NCBI GenBank assembly: GCA_030538085.1
Contig: JAUNUR010000006.1
Location: 1-64,000 of the forward strand
From: Pseudomonadota bacterium
GTDB taxonomy: Bacteria; Pseudomonadota; Gammaproteobacteria; Burkholderiales; Burkholderiaceae_C
Reading direction: 5' to 3'
Length of the DNA: 64,000 nucleotides
Shown here: piece by piece, positions 48,083 through 57,359 of the stretch
Layout: each line of letters opens with the position of its first letter
Numbering within the stretch: the stretch's first letter is position 1
Notes under the pieces: model-generated
The model's input: only the letters and a program-made list of their open reading frames with translations
Databases searched by the model: none
Told to the model about the DNA's origin: nothing
Program-made: the position numbers and the translations under genes

Positions 48083-49755
48083 AGCCGGCCACGCCCGTGC
48101 GGCGCTGGCGGGTACGGGCGCGGGCACGCGCGCCCCGCGCCCTGCTGGCCGCCGCCCTGCTGTGGGCCTGTGCCGGACCGGCCGCGCTGGCGCAGACCGG
48201 CGCGGCACCAGCGCCCACATCGACACCGACACCAGCGCCCGTGCTGCGCTGGGCCACCCAGGCCGACCTGCGCACGCTGGACCCGCATGCGCAGAACGAC
48301 TCGCTCACCAACAGCGTCAACGGCCACATCTTCGAGCGGCTGACCGCGCGCGACGAGGCCATGCAACTGGTGCCATCTCTGGCCAAGCGCTGGGAGCAGG
48401 TGGCGCCGCTGCGCTGGCGTTTCTGGCTGCGGCGCGGCGTGCGCTTTCACGGCGGCGAACCGTTCAGCGCCGACGACGTGGTGTTCTCCATCCAGCGCGC
48501 GCAAAACGTGCGCTCGGGCGTGGCGCAGTACGCGCGGGCGCTGGGGCGGGTGGTGAAGATGGACGAGGGCACGGTCGATTTCGAGCTGAGCCAGCCCAAC
48601 CCGGTGTTCCTGGACCACGTGGACGCCATCTTCATCGTCAGCCAGCCCTGGATGACCGAGCGCGGGCTGCAAGCGCCGATCCGCCGCGAGGGCGGCGCCG
48701 ACCCCGGGCTGCGCCAGGCCAATGGCACCGGTCCGTTCAGGCTGGTACTGCGCGAGCCCGACGTGCAAACGGTGATGGAGCGGCACCGGGCGCACTGGGC
48801 CGGACCGGCCCACGGCGCTGGAAACATCGCGCGGCTGGTGCACCACCCCATCTCATCCAACGCCGCGCGAATGGCGGCGCTGCTGGGCGGCGCGGTGGAC
48901 CTGGTGACCGATCCGCCCGCCAGCGACCTGGACGCGCTGGCCGCCAACCCGCGCTTTCGCCTAAACAGCGTGGTGGAAAACCGCGTGGTCTTCCTGGGCA
49001 TGGACCAGGACCGCGCGCGCCTGCCCGACGCCAGCACGGCGCACGCCAACCCGTTCAAGGACTTGCGCGTGCGCCAGGCGCTGGCGCACGCGCTGAACGT
49101 GCCCGGGTTGGTGCAAGGCGTGCTGCGCGGGCGTGGGCAGCCAGCCTTGTGCCTGAGTCCTTCGCCCGCCGCCTGCGCGCTGGCGCCCGAGCTGGCGCGC
49201 CTGGGCCTGCCGCACAACCCCGCCCGTGCCCGGCAACTGCTGGCCGATGCGGGCTGGGCGCAGGGGTTCGCGGTCACGCTCAACTGCCAGGACCGCTTTG
49301 GCACCATTTGCCAGGCCATGGCCCCGATGCTGGAACGGGTGGGCGTGCGCACCCAGGTGCAGATCGAGCCGGCAACCTTGTTCTACGGCAGGCTGGACCG
49401 GCGCGACGCGCATTTCTACGTGCTGAGCTGGGGCGGCGCCGAGGACGACCCGCAACCCACCATGGACCCGCTGATGCATTCGTGGAACGCGGCCACCGGC
49501 CAGGGCCAGGAAAACCATGGCCGCTTTGCCGATGCGGGGCTGGACGCGCTGATCAACGCCGCCGGGCAGGAAAGCGACCCCGCGCGGCGTGCGCCGCTGC
49601 TGCGCCAGGCGCTGGTGCGCCACGAGGCGGGTCGGCACCACCTGACGCTGCTGAGGCCAGCGCTGTCGTGGGTGATGCGGAAAGACGTGCGGGCAACGCC
49701 CTTGCCCAGCGGACGGGTGCAGGGGTGGATGTTCTCCGTGCGCCCCGCCATGTAA
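48061..49755 (+). CDS. ABC transporter substrate-binding protein, family 5 (peptide/nickel type)
   Basis: This 564-residue periplasmic protein has a long basic N-terminal stretch and a signal (PRALLAAALLWACAGPAALA), then the SBP_bac_5 signature: LRTLDPHAQNDSLTNSVNGHIFERL, RFHGGEPFSADDVVFSIQRA, and NGTGPFRL. A GTG at 48061 inside the receptor gene is the likely start. No ABC permease or ATPase follows. Together with the receptor it suggests uptake of a peptide- or metal-chelate substrate; the inner-membrane step must be elsewhere. Confidence 0.9.
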   Translation: MADGAVLKPATPVRRWRVRARARAPRALLAAALLWACAGPAALAQTGAAPAPTSTPTPAPVLRWATQADLRTLDPHAQNDSLTNSVNGHIFERLTARDEAMQLVPSLAKRWEQVAPLRWRFWLRRGVRFHGGEPFSADDVVFSIQRAQNVRSGVAQYARALGRVVKMDEGTVDFELSQPNPVFLDHVDAIFIVSQPWMTERGLQAPIRREGGADPGLRQANGTGPFRLVLREPDVQTVMERHRAHWAGPAHGAGNIARLVHHPISSNAARMAALLGGAVDLVTDPPASDLDALAANPRFRLNSVVENRVVFLGMDQDRARLPDASTAHANPFKDLRVRQALAHALNVPGLVQGVLRGRGQPALCLSPSPAACALAPELARLGLPHNPARARQLLADAGWAQGFAVTLNCQDRFGTICQAMAPMLERVGVRTQVQIEPATLFYGRLDRRDAHFYVLSWGGAEDDPQPTMDPLMHSWNAATGQGQENHGRFADAGLDALINAAGQESDPARRAPLLRQALVRHEAGRHHLTLLRPALSWVMRKDVRATPLPSGRVQGWMFSVRPAM

Positions 49756-49777
49756 TTCCAATTCCCGCTCTACACGG

Positions 49778-50368
49778 CTAACCCAGCGCCTGCAGCAGCG
49801 CATCGAACTCCGGCACACCGGCGGCGGTGTTGTCGAACATCAGCAGCTCAGGGTATTCGCCCGCATCCGGCAGAAACAGGCGCGTGCGGTAGTCGTCCCA
49901 ATGCGCGAGCTTCCAGGCATCGTTGGGGTTGCCACGCGCGGCGATGCGGCGGCGCGCCTCGGCTTCTTGCAGGTGCACCCACACGATGCGCACTTGCACA
50001 TCGTCGGCCACGCCCAGCCAGGCGCGGTCGGCCAGTTGGTGTGCCTTGACCTCGCGCGACAGCGGGCCGACCACGATGGTGCTGACGCCCAAGCCCAGGT
50101 TTTCGCGCGCGGTGTTCAGCAAGCCGTGGTATTCGGGATTGCGCAGGTGCTGCAGGTAGGGCGGGCTGTCGCGGTCGTTCGGGTCGCCCGTCAGCACGCC
50201 CATCACGGCGGAGCTGTAGTCGCCGTACAGCGTGTCCTTGTCCAGCAGGCAGAACGATTCACCGCTGCACCGCGCGTGCGAATCGGCCATCAGCGCGGCA
50301 ATGGCGCGGCGCGCCAGCGTGGTCTTGCCGGTGCCGGCATGGCCGCAGAAAAAAATCAGTCGAGGCAT
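49778..50368 (-). CDS. AAA/P-loop kinase-like ATPase
   Basis: This protein of about 196 residues begins MPRLIFFCGHAGTGKTTLARRAIAAL with Walker A GHAGTGKT at 9-16. DKDTLYGDYS and RIVWVHLQEAEARRRIAARG are like those of the Zeta-toxin/shikimate-kinase-type P-loop phosphotransferases. It lacks a recognised partner. The longer frame to 50641 is not family-like. It lies 3' of an HNH gene on the same strand, with a repeat of three related GTTGAGCGT units between. Confidence 0.8.
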   Translation of the reverse strand: MPRLIFFCGHAGTGKTTLARRAIAALMADSHARCSGESFCLLDKDTLYGDYSSAVMGVLTGDPNDRDSPPYLQHLRNPEYHGLLNTARENLGLGVSTIVVGPLSREVKAHQLADRAWLGVADDVQVRIVWVHLQEAEARRRIAARGNPNDAWKLAHWDDYRTRLFLPDAGEYPELLMFDNTAAGVPEFDALLQALG

Positions 50369-50378
50369 TCTTGAAAGC

Positions 50379-50444
50379 TTCAGCGTTGAGCGTCGGGCGT
50401 TGAGCGTAACAGCCATGCGCCCGGCTTTCACGCTCAACGCTGAA
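50379..50444. repeat. Inverted repeat with GCGTTGAGCGT units
   Basis: 'ttcagcgttgagcgt' (50379-50393) is exactly complementary to 50430-50444; a third unit (gcgttgagcgt) lies between. It may stabilise or end the HNH transcript. Confidence 0.65.
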
Positions 50445-50466
50445 CGTCCAAAGTTGAGCCCTCCGC

Positions 50467-51024
50467 TCAGCCGTGCAGCCGCGAATTCTTGGGCAGGTGC
50501 GCCATCAGGAACTCCATCTGGTCGGCCAGGATGCGGCGGTTGCGCAGGATGAAGTCTTCCCACAGGCTGGGCACGTAGGGCGTGTACAGCAGCGGCATGC
50601 GCGCCTGCTCGGGCGTGCGGTCGCGCTTGCGGTGGTTGCACGAGCGGCAGGCGGTGACCACGTTCATCCAGTGGTCGCGCCCCTGCTGCGCCACCGGCAC
50701 GATGTGCTCGCGCGTCAGTTCCACTTCATGAAAGTGGTCGCCGCAATAGGCGCAGATGTTGCGATCACGCGCGAACAGCTTGTCGTTCGTCAGGCTAGGA
50801 CGCAGATCGAACGGGTTGATATTGGGCACGCCCTTGGTGCCGATGATGCTGTTGATGGTGATGATGGACTGCTCGCCCGTCACGGCGTTGTGTCCGCCGC
50901 GGAACGTGGCCACGCGCTGGCCCACCTCCCAGCGCACCTCCTCGGCGGCGTAGTGGATCACCGCCTGCTCCAGCGAGATCCAGGATTGCGGCAAGCCTTT
51001 TGCCGACAACTTGAGCACCTTCAC
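50467..51024 (-). CDS. HNH endonuclease
   Basis: This protein of about 185 residues has an HNH domain with zinc Cys pairs: CAYCGDHFHEVELTREHIVP and CRSCNHRKRDR. The start is GTG 51024 because it has AGGAGGAG 7 bases upstream and begins VKVLKLSAKGLPQSW, as in orthologues I know; a longer frame to 51108 lacks this support. Such genes are widespread single-copy HNH proteins in Betaproteobacteria with no known target. Confidence 0.87.
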   Translation of the reverse strand: MKVLKLSAKGLPQSWISLEQAVIHYAAEEVRWEVGQRVATFRGGHNAVTGEQSIITINSIIGTKGVPNINPFDLRPSLTNDKLFARDRNICAYCGDHFHEVELTREHIVPVAQQGRDHWMNVVTACRSCNHRKRDRTPEQARMPLLYTPYVPSLWEDFILRNRRILADQMEFLMAHLPKNSRLHG

Positions 51025-51156
51025 AAAACGACTCCTCCTGTTTGAAGAACCATCGTCTGTGGCCGGCGGCGCCAATGCAGACCACCCCTTGGCACGGGGC
51101 AGACCCATGCCAACCAGACAATATACTCCGTTTTCATGACGATTTCGCGTCTATGC

Positions 51157-51205
51157 GCTTGACTGGCAAGCGCAAGGCGCTATCAAAAAATAAGCCCTTG
51201 AATCC
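51157..51205 (-). repeat. Comamonad short intergenic element, copy 5
   Basis: On the minus strand it reads 'tttgatagcgccttgcgctt' with gcgcttg/caagcgc pairing. It lies immediately upstream of the ribF ATG. Confidence 0.65.
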
Positions 51206-52228
51206 ATGAAGATCTTCCGCGGCCTGCGCCACCCCGGCATCGCGCCCGGCTGCGCGCTCACCATCGGCAATTTCGACGGCGTGCACCGGGGGCACCAGGC
51301 CATGCTGGCGCTGCTGAACAACGAAGCCGCGCACCGTGGCGTGCCCAGCAGCGTGATGACCTTCGAGCCGCACCCGCGCGACTACTTCGCCACCGTGCTG
51401 AACAAGCCCGATCTGGCGCCGCCGCGCGTGTCCACCTTCCGCGACAAACTGGCCGAGCTGGCGCGCTGCGGGGTCGGCCAGTGCATCGTGATGCCTTTCA
51501 ACCAGGCGCTGGCCAGCCAGCCGCCGCAGGCCTTCATCGACGACGTGTTGGTGCGGGGCTTAAGCGCGCGCTACGTGCTGGTGGGCGACGACTTCCGCTT
51601 TGGCGCCAAGCGCGCGGGCGACTACGCCATGCTGGACGCGGCGGGCATGGCCCAGGGTTTCGAGGTGGCGCGCATGCAGAGCTACGAGGTGCACGGGCTG
51701 CGCGTGTCGTCCACCGAGGTGCGCGCGGCGCTGGCCGAAGGCCGCATGCAGGACGCGGCGCGGCTGCTGGGCCGGCCTTATTCAATCAGCGGCCGCGTGG
51801 TGCACGGCCGCAAGCTGGGCCGCGCGCTGGCCGAGACGGCCGCCGGCAAGGGCGACGGCTTTCGCACCCTCAACCTGCGCTTTTCGCGCCGCGCCCATGC
51901 GTGGAAGCCCGCCGCCAGCGGCATCTTCGTGGTGGAGGTACACGGTCTGACGCCCGAGCCACTGGCCGGCGTGGCCAACCTGGGCGTGCGCCCCTCGCTG
52001 GACCCGAGTGACGTGAACGGCGGCCGCGTGCTGCTGGAGACGCACGTGCTCGACTGGCCCGCGCACCTGGGCCCCGAGGGGGCCTACGGTAAAATCATCC
52101 GCGTGGACTTGCTGCACAAACTGCACGACGAATTGCGCTATCACAGCCTGGCGGCGTTGACCGAAGGCATTGCGCGCGATTGCGCCGACGCCCGCGCCTG
52201 GCTGGCGGGCCGCACGGCGCGAATTTGA
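51206..52228 (+). CDS. ribF: Bifunctional riboflavin kinase / FAD synthetase
   Basis: This 340-residue enzyme has the N-terminal nucleotidyltransferase domain ([29 protein letters not shown]) and the C-terminal riboflavin kinase domain ([29 protein letters not shown]). It converts riboflavin to FMN and FAD. The ribF-ileS-lspA order is standard. A short repeat fills the leader. Confidence 0.96.
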   Translation: MKIFRGLRHPGIAPGCALTIGNFDGVHRGHQAMLALLNNEAAHRGVPSSVMTFEPHPRDYFATVLNKPDLAPPRVSTFRDKLAELARCGVGQCIVMPFNQALASQPPQAFIDDVLVRGLSARYVLVGDDFRFGAKRAGDYAMLDAAGMAQGFEVARMQSYEVHGLRVSSTEVRAALAEGRMQDAARLLGRPYSISGRVVHGRKLGRALAETAAGKGDGFRTLNLRFSRRAHAWKPAASGIFVVEVHGLTPEPLAGVANLGVRPSLDPSDVNGGRVLLETHVLDWPAHLGPEGAYGKIIRVDLLHKLHDELRYHSLAALTEGIARDCADARAWLAGRTARI

Positions 52229-52284
52229 AGGGGCGGCGGACGCCCCTGCTTTCTACAGTCCGCACCAGCGCCCCACTTCGTATT

Positions 52285-52345
52285 TCATAGCTGCTTGCGC
52301 TTGCCGTGCCTGCGCAAACGGCCGATTTGATTCATATTTTCTCCA
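52285..52345 (+). repeat. Comamonad short intergenic element, copy 6
   Basis: 'catagctgcttgcgcttgcc ... aacggccgatttgattca' is close to copy 3. It lies between ribF and ileS, ending about 13 bases before the ileS ATG. Confidence 0.75.
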
Positions 52346-52358
52346 GGCTTTTCACACC

Positions 52359-55193
52359 ATGAGCAACGAGAACAAGACCGACTACCGCAAGACACTCAAC
52401 CTGCCCGACACACCGTTCCCCATGCGTGGTGACCTGCCCAAGCGCGAGCCGGGCTGGGTCAAGGAATGGGACGAAGGCGGCGTGTACAAGCGCCTGCGCC
52501 AGGCGCGCGTGGGGCGCGAGAAGTTCATCCTGCACGACGGCCCGCCATACGCCAACGGCCAGATCCACATCGGCCACGCACTCAACAAGGTGCTGAAGGA
52601 CATGATCGTGAAGGCGCGCCAGCTCAAGGGGCTGGACGCGCACTACGTGCCGGGCTGGGACTGCCACGGCCTGCCGATCGAGAACCAGATCGAAAAGCTG
52701 CACGGCCGCAACCTGAGCCGCGACGAGATGCAGGCCAAGAGCCGGGCGTTTGCCACCGAGCAGATCGCCGGTCAGATGAAGGACTTCAAACGCCTGGGCG
52801 TGCTGGGCGAATGGGACAACCCCTACAAGACCATGAACAAGCCGAACGAGGCGGGCGAGTTGCGCCTGTTCAAACGGCTGATCGAAAAGGGCTTCGTCTA
52901 CCGCGGCCTGAAGCCCGTGTACTGGTGCTTCGACTGCGGATCGGCGCTGGCCGAGGCCGAGATCGAATACCAGGACAAGCGCAGCCACACGCTGGACGTG
53001 GCCTTCGAATCCACCGAGCCCGAGAAGCTGGCCGCAGCCTTTGGTGTGCAGCCTTTCGACAAGCCCGCCTTCGTCGTCATCTGGACCACCACCGCCTGGA
53101 CGATCCCGGCCAACCAAGCGCTCAACCTGGGCCCGCACATCGAATACGCGCTGGTCGACACGCCCAAGGGCGTGCTGCTGCTGGCCAAGTCGCGCGCGGA
53201 GGATTGCCTGAAGCGCTACGGGCTGGAAGGCACCGTCATCGCCACCGCGATGGGCGACCAACTGGGCGGCCTGAACTTCAAGCACCCGCTGTATGACGTT
53301 CATGAAGGTTATCGCCGCCTGTCGCCCGTGTACCTGGCCGACTACGCCACCGACACCGACGGCACTGGTATCGTGCACTCGTCGCCCGCCTACGGCGTGG
53401 ACGACTTCAACTCCTGCGTCGCGCACGGGATGAAGCACAGCGAGATCCTCAACCCCGTGCAAGGCGGCGGCAGCTACGCGGCGGACTTCCCGCTGTTCGG
53501 CGGCATGGACATCTGGAAAGCCGCGCCCGTCATCACCCAGACGCTGGCCGACGCTGGCCGCGTGCTGGCCACCAGCGGGCTCGACCACAGCTACCCGCAC
53601 TGCTGGCGCCACAAGTCGCCGGTGATCTACCGCGCCGCCTCGCAGTGGTTCGTGCGCATGGACGAGGGCGAAGGCGTGTTCACCACCGACAAGGCCACCG
53701 AAACCCTGCGCACCACCGCGCTGCGTGCCATCGAGCAGACCGCCTTCTATCCGCCCGCCGGCAAGGCCCGCCTGCGCGACATGATCGCGGGCCGCCCCGA
53801 CTGGGTCATCAGCCGCCAGCGCGCCTGGGGCGTGCCGATCCCGTTCTTCCTGCACAAGGAGACGGACCAGCTGCACCCGCGCACCATGGAGATCATCGAC
53901 CAGGCCGCCGACATCGTGGAGAAGGGTGGTATCGAGGCCTGGAGCCGCGTGACGACGGAAGAAATCCTCGGCCCCGACGACGCGCCGCACTACAACAAGA
54001 GCAGCGACATCCTGGAAGTGTGGTTCGACTCCGGCTCCACCTTCTGGCACGTGCTGTGCGGCACGCACCCCGACGAGCACCACGAGAGCGGCCCCGAGGC
54101 CGACATGTACCTCGAAGGCCACGACCAGCACCGCGGCTGGTTCCACTCGTCGCTGCTGCTGGCCAGCGCCATCCGTGGCCGCGCGCCCTACCGCAGCCTG
54201 CTCACGCACGGCTTCGTGGTCGACGGCCAGGGCCGCAAGATGAGCAAGAGCCTGGGCAACATCGTGGTGCCGCAGGAAGTCAGCAACAAGCTGGGCGCCG
54301 AGATCATCCGCCTGTGGGTGGCCTCGACCGACTACTCGGGCGACCCGAGCATCGACGACAAGATCCTGGCCCGCGTGGTCGACAGCTACCGCCGCATCCG
54401 CAACACGCTGCGCTTTCTGCTGGCCAACACCAGCGACTTCGACCCCGCCAAGGACGCCGTGGCGCCCGAGCAGATGCTGGAGATCGACCGCTGGATGCTG
54501 GCGCGCGCGGCGGAGTTCCAGGGCGAGGTGCTGGCGCACTACGAGGTGTACGAATTCCACCCCGTGGTCGCCAAGCTGCAGCTGTTCTGCTCGGAAGACC
54601 TGGGTGGCTTCTACCTCGACGTGCTGAAGGACCGCCTGTACACCACGGCACCAAAGTCGCTGGCGCGCCGCAGTGCGCAGACCGCGCTGTGGCACCTGAC
54701 GCACGCCATGCTGCGCTGGATGGCGCCTTTCTTGAGCTTCACCGCCGAGGAGGCGTGGAAGGTGTTCGGCGACAGCGAATCGATCTTCCTGGAGGAGTAT
54801 TCGACCTTCGATACGCCCGATGCCGCGCTGCTGACCAAATGGGAGCGCATCCGCGCCATCCGCGAAGTCGTCAACAAGGACATCGAGGTACTGCGCGAGA
54901 AGGGCGAAGTCGGCTCGTCGCTGCAGGCCAATGTCACGCTGACTGCACCAGCCGACGACCATGCGCTGCTGGCCAGCTTAGGAAGCGATCTGAAGTTCGT
55001 CTTCATCACCTCCGCTATCGAACTGGAAGCTGGTAGCGCTTTGTCCACGAGCGTCAGGGCCTCGAAAGACGTCAAGTGCGAGCGCTGCTGGCATTACCGC
55101 GACGACGTGGGCCAGGACGCAGCGCACCCGACGATCTGCGGCCGCTGCGTCAGCAACCTGTACGGCGCGGGCGAAACCCGCACGGTGGCCTGA
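52359..55193 (+). CDS. ileS: Isoleucyl-tRNA synthetase
   Basis: This protein of about 944 residues has the class I HIGH motif ([18 protein letters not shown]), the KMSKS motif ([10 protein letters not shown]), an editing domain ([14 protein letters not shown]) and the C-terminal zinc site ([12 protein letters not shown] ... ICGRCVSNL). The start ATG 52359 ([18 protein letters not shown]) is the family's. A 189-base upstream in-frame extension covers the repeat and is not coding-like. Confidence 0.97.
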   Translation: MSNENKTDYRKTLNLPDTPFPMRGDLPKREPGWVKEWDEGGVYKRLRQARVGREKFILHDGPPYANGQIHIGHALNKVLKDMIVKARQLKGLDAHYVPGWDCHGLPIENQIEKLHGRNLSRDEMQAKSRAFATEQIAGQMKDFKRLGVLGEWDNPYKTMNKPNEAGELRLFKRLIEKGFVYRGLKPVYWCFDCGSALAEAEIEYQDKRSHTLDVAFESTEPEKLAAAFGVQPFDKPAFVVIWTTTAWTIPANQALNLGPHIEYALVDTPKGVLLLAKSRAEDCLKRYGLEGTVIATAMGDQLGGLNFKHPLYDVHEGYRRLSPVYLADYATDTDGTGIVHSSPAYGVDDFNSCVAHGMKHSEILNPVQGGGSYAADFPLFGGMDIWKAAPVITQTLADAGRVLATSGLDHSYPHCWRHKSPVIYRAASQWFVRMDEGEGVFTTDKATETLRTTALRAIEQTAFYPPAGKARLRDMIAGRPDWVISRQRAWGVPIPFFLHKETDQLHPRTMEIIDQAADIVEKGGIEAWSRVTTEEILGPDDAPHYNKSSDILEVWFDSGSTFWHVLCGTHPDEHHESGPEADMYLEGHDQHRGWFHSSLLLASAIRGRAPYRSLLTHGFVVDGQGRKMSKSLGNIVVPQEVSNKLGAEIIRLWVASTDYSGDPSIDDKILARVVDSYRRIRNTLRFLLANTSDFDPAKDAVAPEQMLEIDRWMLARAAEFQGEVLAHYEVYEFHPVVAKLQLFCSEDLGGFYLDVLKDRLYTTAPKSLARRSAQTALWHLTHAMLRWMAPFLSFTAEEAWKVFGDSESIFLEEYSTFDTPDAALLTKWERIRAIREVVNKDIEVLREKGEVGSSLQANVTLTAPADDHALLASLGSDLKFVFITSAIELEAGSALSTSVRASKDVKCERCWHYRDDVGQDAAHPTICGRCVSNLYGAGETRTVA

Positions 55194-55213
55194 ACGCCGC
55201 ACGGCGCATATCG

Positions 55214-55313
55214 TCCATCGTCATTCCGGCGCAGGCCGGAATCCACCAGCTTGCCCATGAACCACCGCGCTTGAAGAAGCACTGGATTCCGGCCTGCGCC
55301 GGAATGACGGTGG
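55214..55313. repeat. Paired REP (BIME-like) repeat
   Basis: 'gtcattccggcgcaggccgg' near 55219 and its complement near 55283-55311 flank a 32-base centre. Each unit is itself a hairpin. It lies between ileS and lspA. This is a common form in Betaproteobacteria. Confidence 0.8.
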
Positions 55314-55354
55314 CTTGAGCACCCTACGAAAAACAAGGAAACGGATCAAACCCC

Positions 55355-55870
55355 ATGGCACGCAGAAAATCCGGTGCGCCCGGTCTGGCACTCTGGCTGG
55401 CGCTGGCCGCGTTGGTGGTGATGCTGGACCAGTTCACCAAACAACTGATCCTGGGCAACTACCAGCTGGGCGACAGCACCTACGTCACCAGCTTCTTCAA
55501 CGTGGTGCGCGCCCACAACACGGGCGCCGCCTTCTCGTTCCTGGCCGGCGCGGGCGGCTGGCAGCGCTGGTTCTTCGTGGCGCTGGCGGTGGCCGCCTCG
55601 GCGTTCATCGTCTGGCTGCTGCGCTCGCACCCAGGGCAGAAGCTGTTCGCGTTTTCACTCAGCATGATCCTCGGCGGCGCCATCGGCAACGTCATCGACC
55701 GGCTGCTGCACGGCTATGTGGTGGACTTTCTGGACTTCCACTGGTCGTTCCTGAGTCCGATGTTCTACCGGGGGCACTTTCCGGCCTTCAACGTGGCCGA
55801 TGCAGCGATCACGGCGGGGGCGGTTGGGTTGATCCTGGACGAGATTTTGCGGGTGCGGCGCGGGCGCTGA
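55355..55870 (+). CDS. lspA: Prolipoprotein signal peptidase II
   Basis: This 171-residue membrane aspartyl protease has four hydrophobic helices and the catalytic Asp motifs [19 protein letters not shown] and [11 protein letters not shown]. It cleaves lipoprotein signal peptides after diacylglyceryl transfer. ATG 55355 has AAGGAAACGG upstream. It follows ileS in the usual order. Confidence 0.97.
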   Translation: MARRKSGAPGLALWLALAALVVMLDQFTKQLILGNYQLGDSTYVTSFFNVVRAHNTGAAFSFLAGAGGWQRWFFVALAVAASAFIVWLLRSHPGQKLFAFSLSMILGGAIGNVIDRLLHGYVVDFLDFHWSFLSPMFYRGHFPAFNVADAAITAGAVGLILDEILRVRRGR

Positions 55871-55892
55871 AGCTTGTCATCGAAACCCCGAG

Positions 55893-55920
55893 GTATTACC
55901 ATGAGATTGCATCGTAATAC
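55893..55920 (+). promoter_or_regulatory. Inverted repeat upstream of the vapB-like gene
   Basis: GTATTAC (55893-55899) and GTAATAC (55914-55920) face each other with a 14-base spacer, 13 bases before the antitoxin ATG. It is a candidate operator for self-regulation; TAATAC could also serve as a -10 box. Confidence 0.5.
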
Positions 55921-55932
55921 TTGGATTTCCCG

Positions 55933-56181
55933 ATGACCACCACCGCTACCACCACCATCACCGTCAAGGGCCAGGTCACGGTGCCCAAGCACATCCGTGA
56001 CGCGCTCGGCCTGGTGCCTGGCACGCAGGTCGGTTTTGCGCTGAACGACGCGGGCGACGTGGTGCTGCGTGCCGCCCAGCGCCAGCGCGGCAAGCCCACG
56101 GACCGCTTTGAAGCGGCCCGTGGCAAGGCCGACGTGAAGTGGCGAACGCAAGACCTGATGAAGCTGCTGCGCGCCGACTGA
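55933..56181 (+). CDS. AbrB-type antitoxin (VapB/MazE-like)
   Basis: This protein of about 82 residues has a swapped-hairpin AbrB domain (TITVKGQVTVPKHIRDALGLVPGTQVGF) and a C-terminal helix (RFEAARGKADVKWRTQDLMKLLRAD) that should bind the toxin. ATG 55933 is chosen; a TTG at 55921 is possible. Its TGA overlaps the toxin ATG by one base. Such antitoxins bind their own promoter. Confidence 0.85.
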   Translation: MTTTATTTITVKGQVTVPKHIRDALGLVPGTQVGFALNDAGDVVLRAAQRQRGKPTDRFEAARGKADVKWRTQDLMKLLRAD

Positions 56182-56576
56182 TGCTGGTCGACACCAACGT
56201 CCTGGTCGATGTGCTGGAAGACGCCCCCCAGTGGGCCGACTGGTCTATCGGGCAGTTGCGCGCGCAGTCGCGCGTTCACCGGCTGGTCATCAACCCGGTG
56301 ATCTATGCCGAGCTGTCGCTCACCTTCTCCACCGTCGAGGCGCTGGACGAGGTGCTGGCTGGGATGCAATTGCCCGTGTTGGAGATGCCTCGTCCCGCGT
56401 TGTTTCTGGCAGGCAAAGCATTCGCCCAGTACCGTCACCGTGGTGGCGCCAAGAGCAATGTGCTGGCCGACTTTTTCATCGGCGCACACGCCGCCGTCGC
56501 CGGCTGGCCGATCCTGACGCGCGACGGCGGTCGATACCAAAGCTACTTCCCAACGGTGAACCTGGTGACGCCCTGA
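56181..56576 (+). CDS. PIN-domain toxin (VapC-like RNase)
   Basis: This 131-residue PIN domain protein has the metal-binding acidic residues in VDTNVLVDVL, YAELS, NVLADFFIGAHA and TRDGGRYQSYF. VapC toxins cut RNA, often tRNA, when not bound by the antitoxin. The gene pair is compact and lies 3' of lspA. Its end faces the CcdB-like gene 62 bases away. Confidence 0.88.
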   Translation: MLVDTNVLVDVLEDAPQWADWSIGQLRAQSRVHRLVINPVIYAELSLTFSTVEALDEVLAGMQLPVLEMPRPALFLAGKAFAQYRHRGGAKSNVLADFFIGAHAAVAGWPILTRDGGRYQSYFPTVNLVTP

Positions 56577-56638
56577 AGCGGCACTGACGACGTGAACGCA
56601 TGATGCGGCTCTTCATGCGCCGCGCGGGCGCTGAAGCC

Positions 56639-56947
56639 TCACCAGCCGCGCAGCATGAAATCGAGGCAGGCCTCGACCACGGCCTGCTCACCTTCAGTCA
56701 AGCTTCTCACCGGCTGCCGCAGCAATGGCGTGGGCACGGCCAGAATGTTGGGGGGGTCGAGCACGAATGGCTCGCCCTGCACCGTGAAGGTGCTTTGGGC
56801 ACGCTGCAACACCGGCTGGCCCGGCTCGGCCTTGCGCAGCGGCACGCACCAGCGCGTGGCGGTGGTCACCAGATCACTCTGCACGTCGAGGTAGAGGGCG
56901 TGCGTGGCCCGCGGGTTGGGGTTGCGGTAGAGGTCGAAACGCGGCAT
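56639..56947 (-). CDS. CcdB-family toxin
   Basis: This 102-residue protein matches CcdB: RFDLYRNPN at the start, then YLDVQSDLV, a middle VPLRKAEPG, VLDPPNILAVP and a C-terminal ending DFMLRGW. CcdB poisons DNA gyrase through C-terminal residues, with a Trp near the end conserved (W102 here). It is 5 bases downstream of its antitoxin. Confidence 0.87.
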   Translation of the reverse strand: MPRFDLYRNPNPRATHALYLDVQSDLVTTATRWCVPLRKAEPGQPVLQRAQSTFTVQGEPFVLDPPNILAVPTPLLRQPVRSLTEGEQAVVEACLDFMLRGW

Positions 56948-56952
56948 GGGCG

Positions 56953-57276
56953 TCAGCTCGCAGCGTCGCCGGTTTCCTGCAGATACTGCTGCAACTGTTC
57001 GGCCGCTGTGCCGTGCGTCGCCACATCGCTGGCGTAATGTTCCAGCGCCTCGCGGTTGGCCAATGCCCAGGCATTGGCTCGCGTGTAGCCCCCCGGGGGC
57101 CGCCAGTGCGTACCGTCGGTCGACTCGCCGGTCTGTGCCACCTGCCGCGTCGCCGCCACCAGCTTCATCGGGATCAACTCCACCCGCTCATCCGGGTGAA
57201 TGACCATCTCGAACAACTGGCCTGCAAAGCGTTTGCCCAACGAAATCTGGCCGCTGGCACCCACTTCCTTCAACAT
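56953..57276 (-). CDS. Antitoxin with AbrB-like N-terminus and CcdA-like C-terminus
   Basis: This protein of about 107 residues appears to have two halves. Residues 4-40 (VGASGQISLGKRFAGQ, then ERVELIPMKLV) look like a swapped-hairpin AbrB DNA-binding unit; the C-terminal part (ANAWALANREALEHYASDV to QQYLQ) resembles the CcdA toxin-binding tail. Typical CcdA has a ribbon-helix-helix N-terminus instead. The ATG at 57276 has GGAG 8 bases upstream. The context next to CcdB supports an antitoxin. Confidence 0.72.
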   Translation of the reverse strand: MLKEVGASGQISLGKRFAGQLFEMVIHPDERVELIPMKLVAATRQVAQTGESTDGTHWRPPGGYTRANAWALANREALEHYASDVATHGTAAEQLQQYLQETGDAAS

Positions 57277-57293
57277 CGCTTGGACTCCGGATA

Positions 57294-57318
57294 TTTCATG
57301 CAATCATGCGGCATGAAA
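57294..57318 (-). promoter_or_regulatory. Putative operator of the ccd-like module
   Basis: TTTCATGC (57294-57301) and GCATGAAA (57311-57318) form a perfect inverted repeat with a 9-base spacer. It lies 18 bases upstream of the antitoxin ATG, where self-repression would act. Confidence 0.55.
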
Positions 57319-57359
57319 AACAGGGTGTCAATTGAGTGCGTCCATGGCAATAGCTCCAC

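Noticed and set aside
45974..48232. 752-residue minus-strand frame opposite the TonB receptor
   Set aside because: The receptor has signal peptide, plug and barrel motifs; the opposite frame has none.
52332..54962. 876-residue minus-strand frame opposite ileS
   Set aside because: It is a shadow of the ileS codon pattern; composition (Val, His, Gln, Leu, Ala) and lack of motifs argue against a gene.
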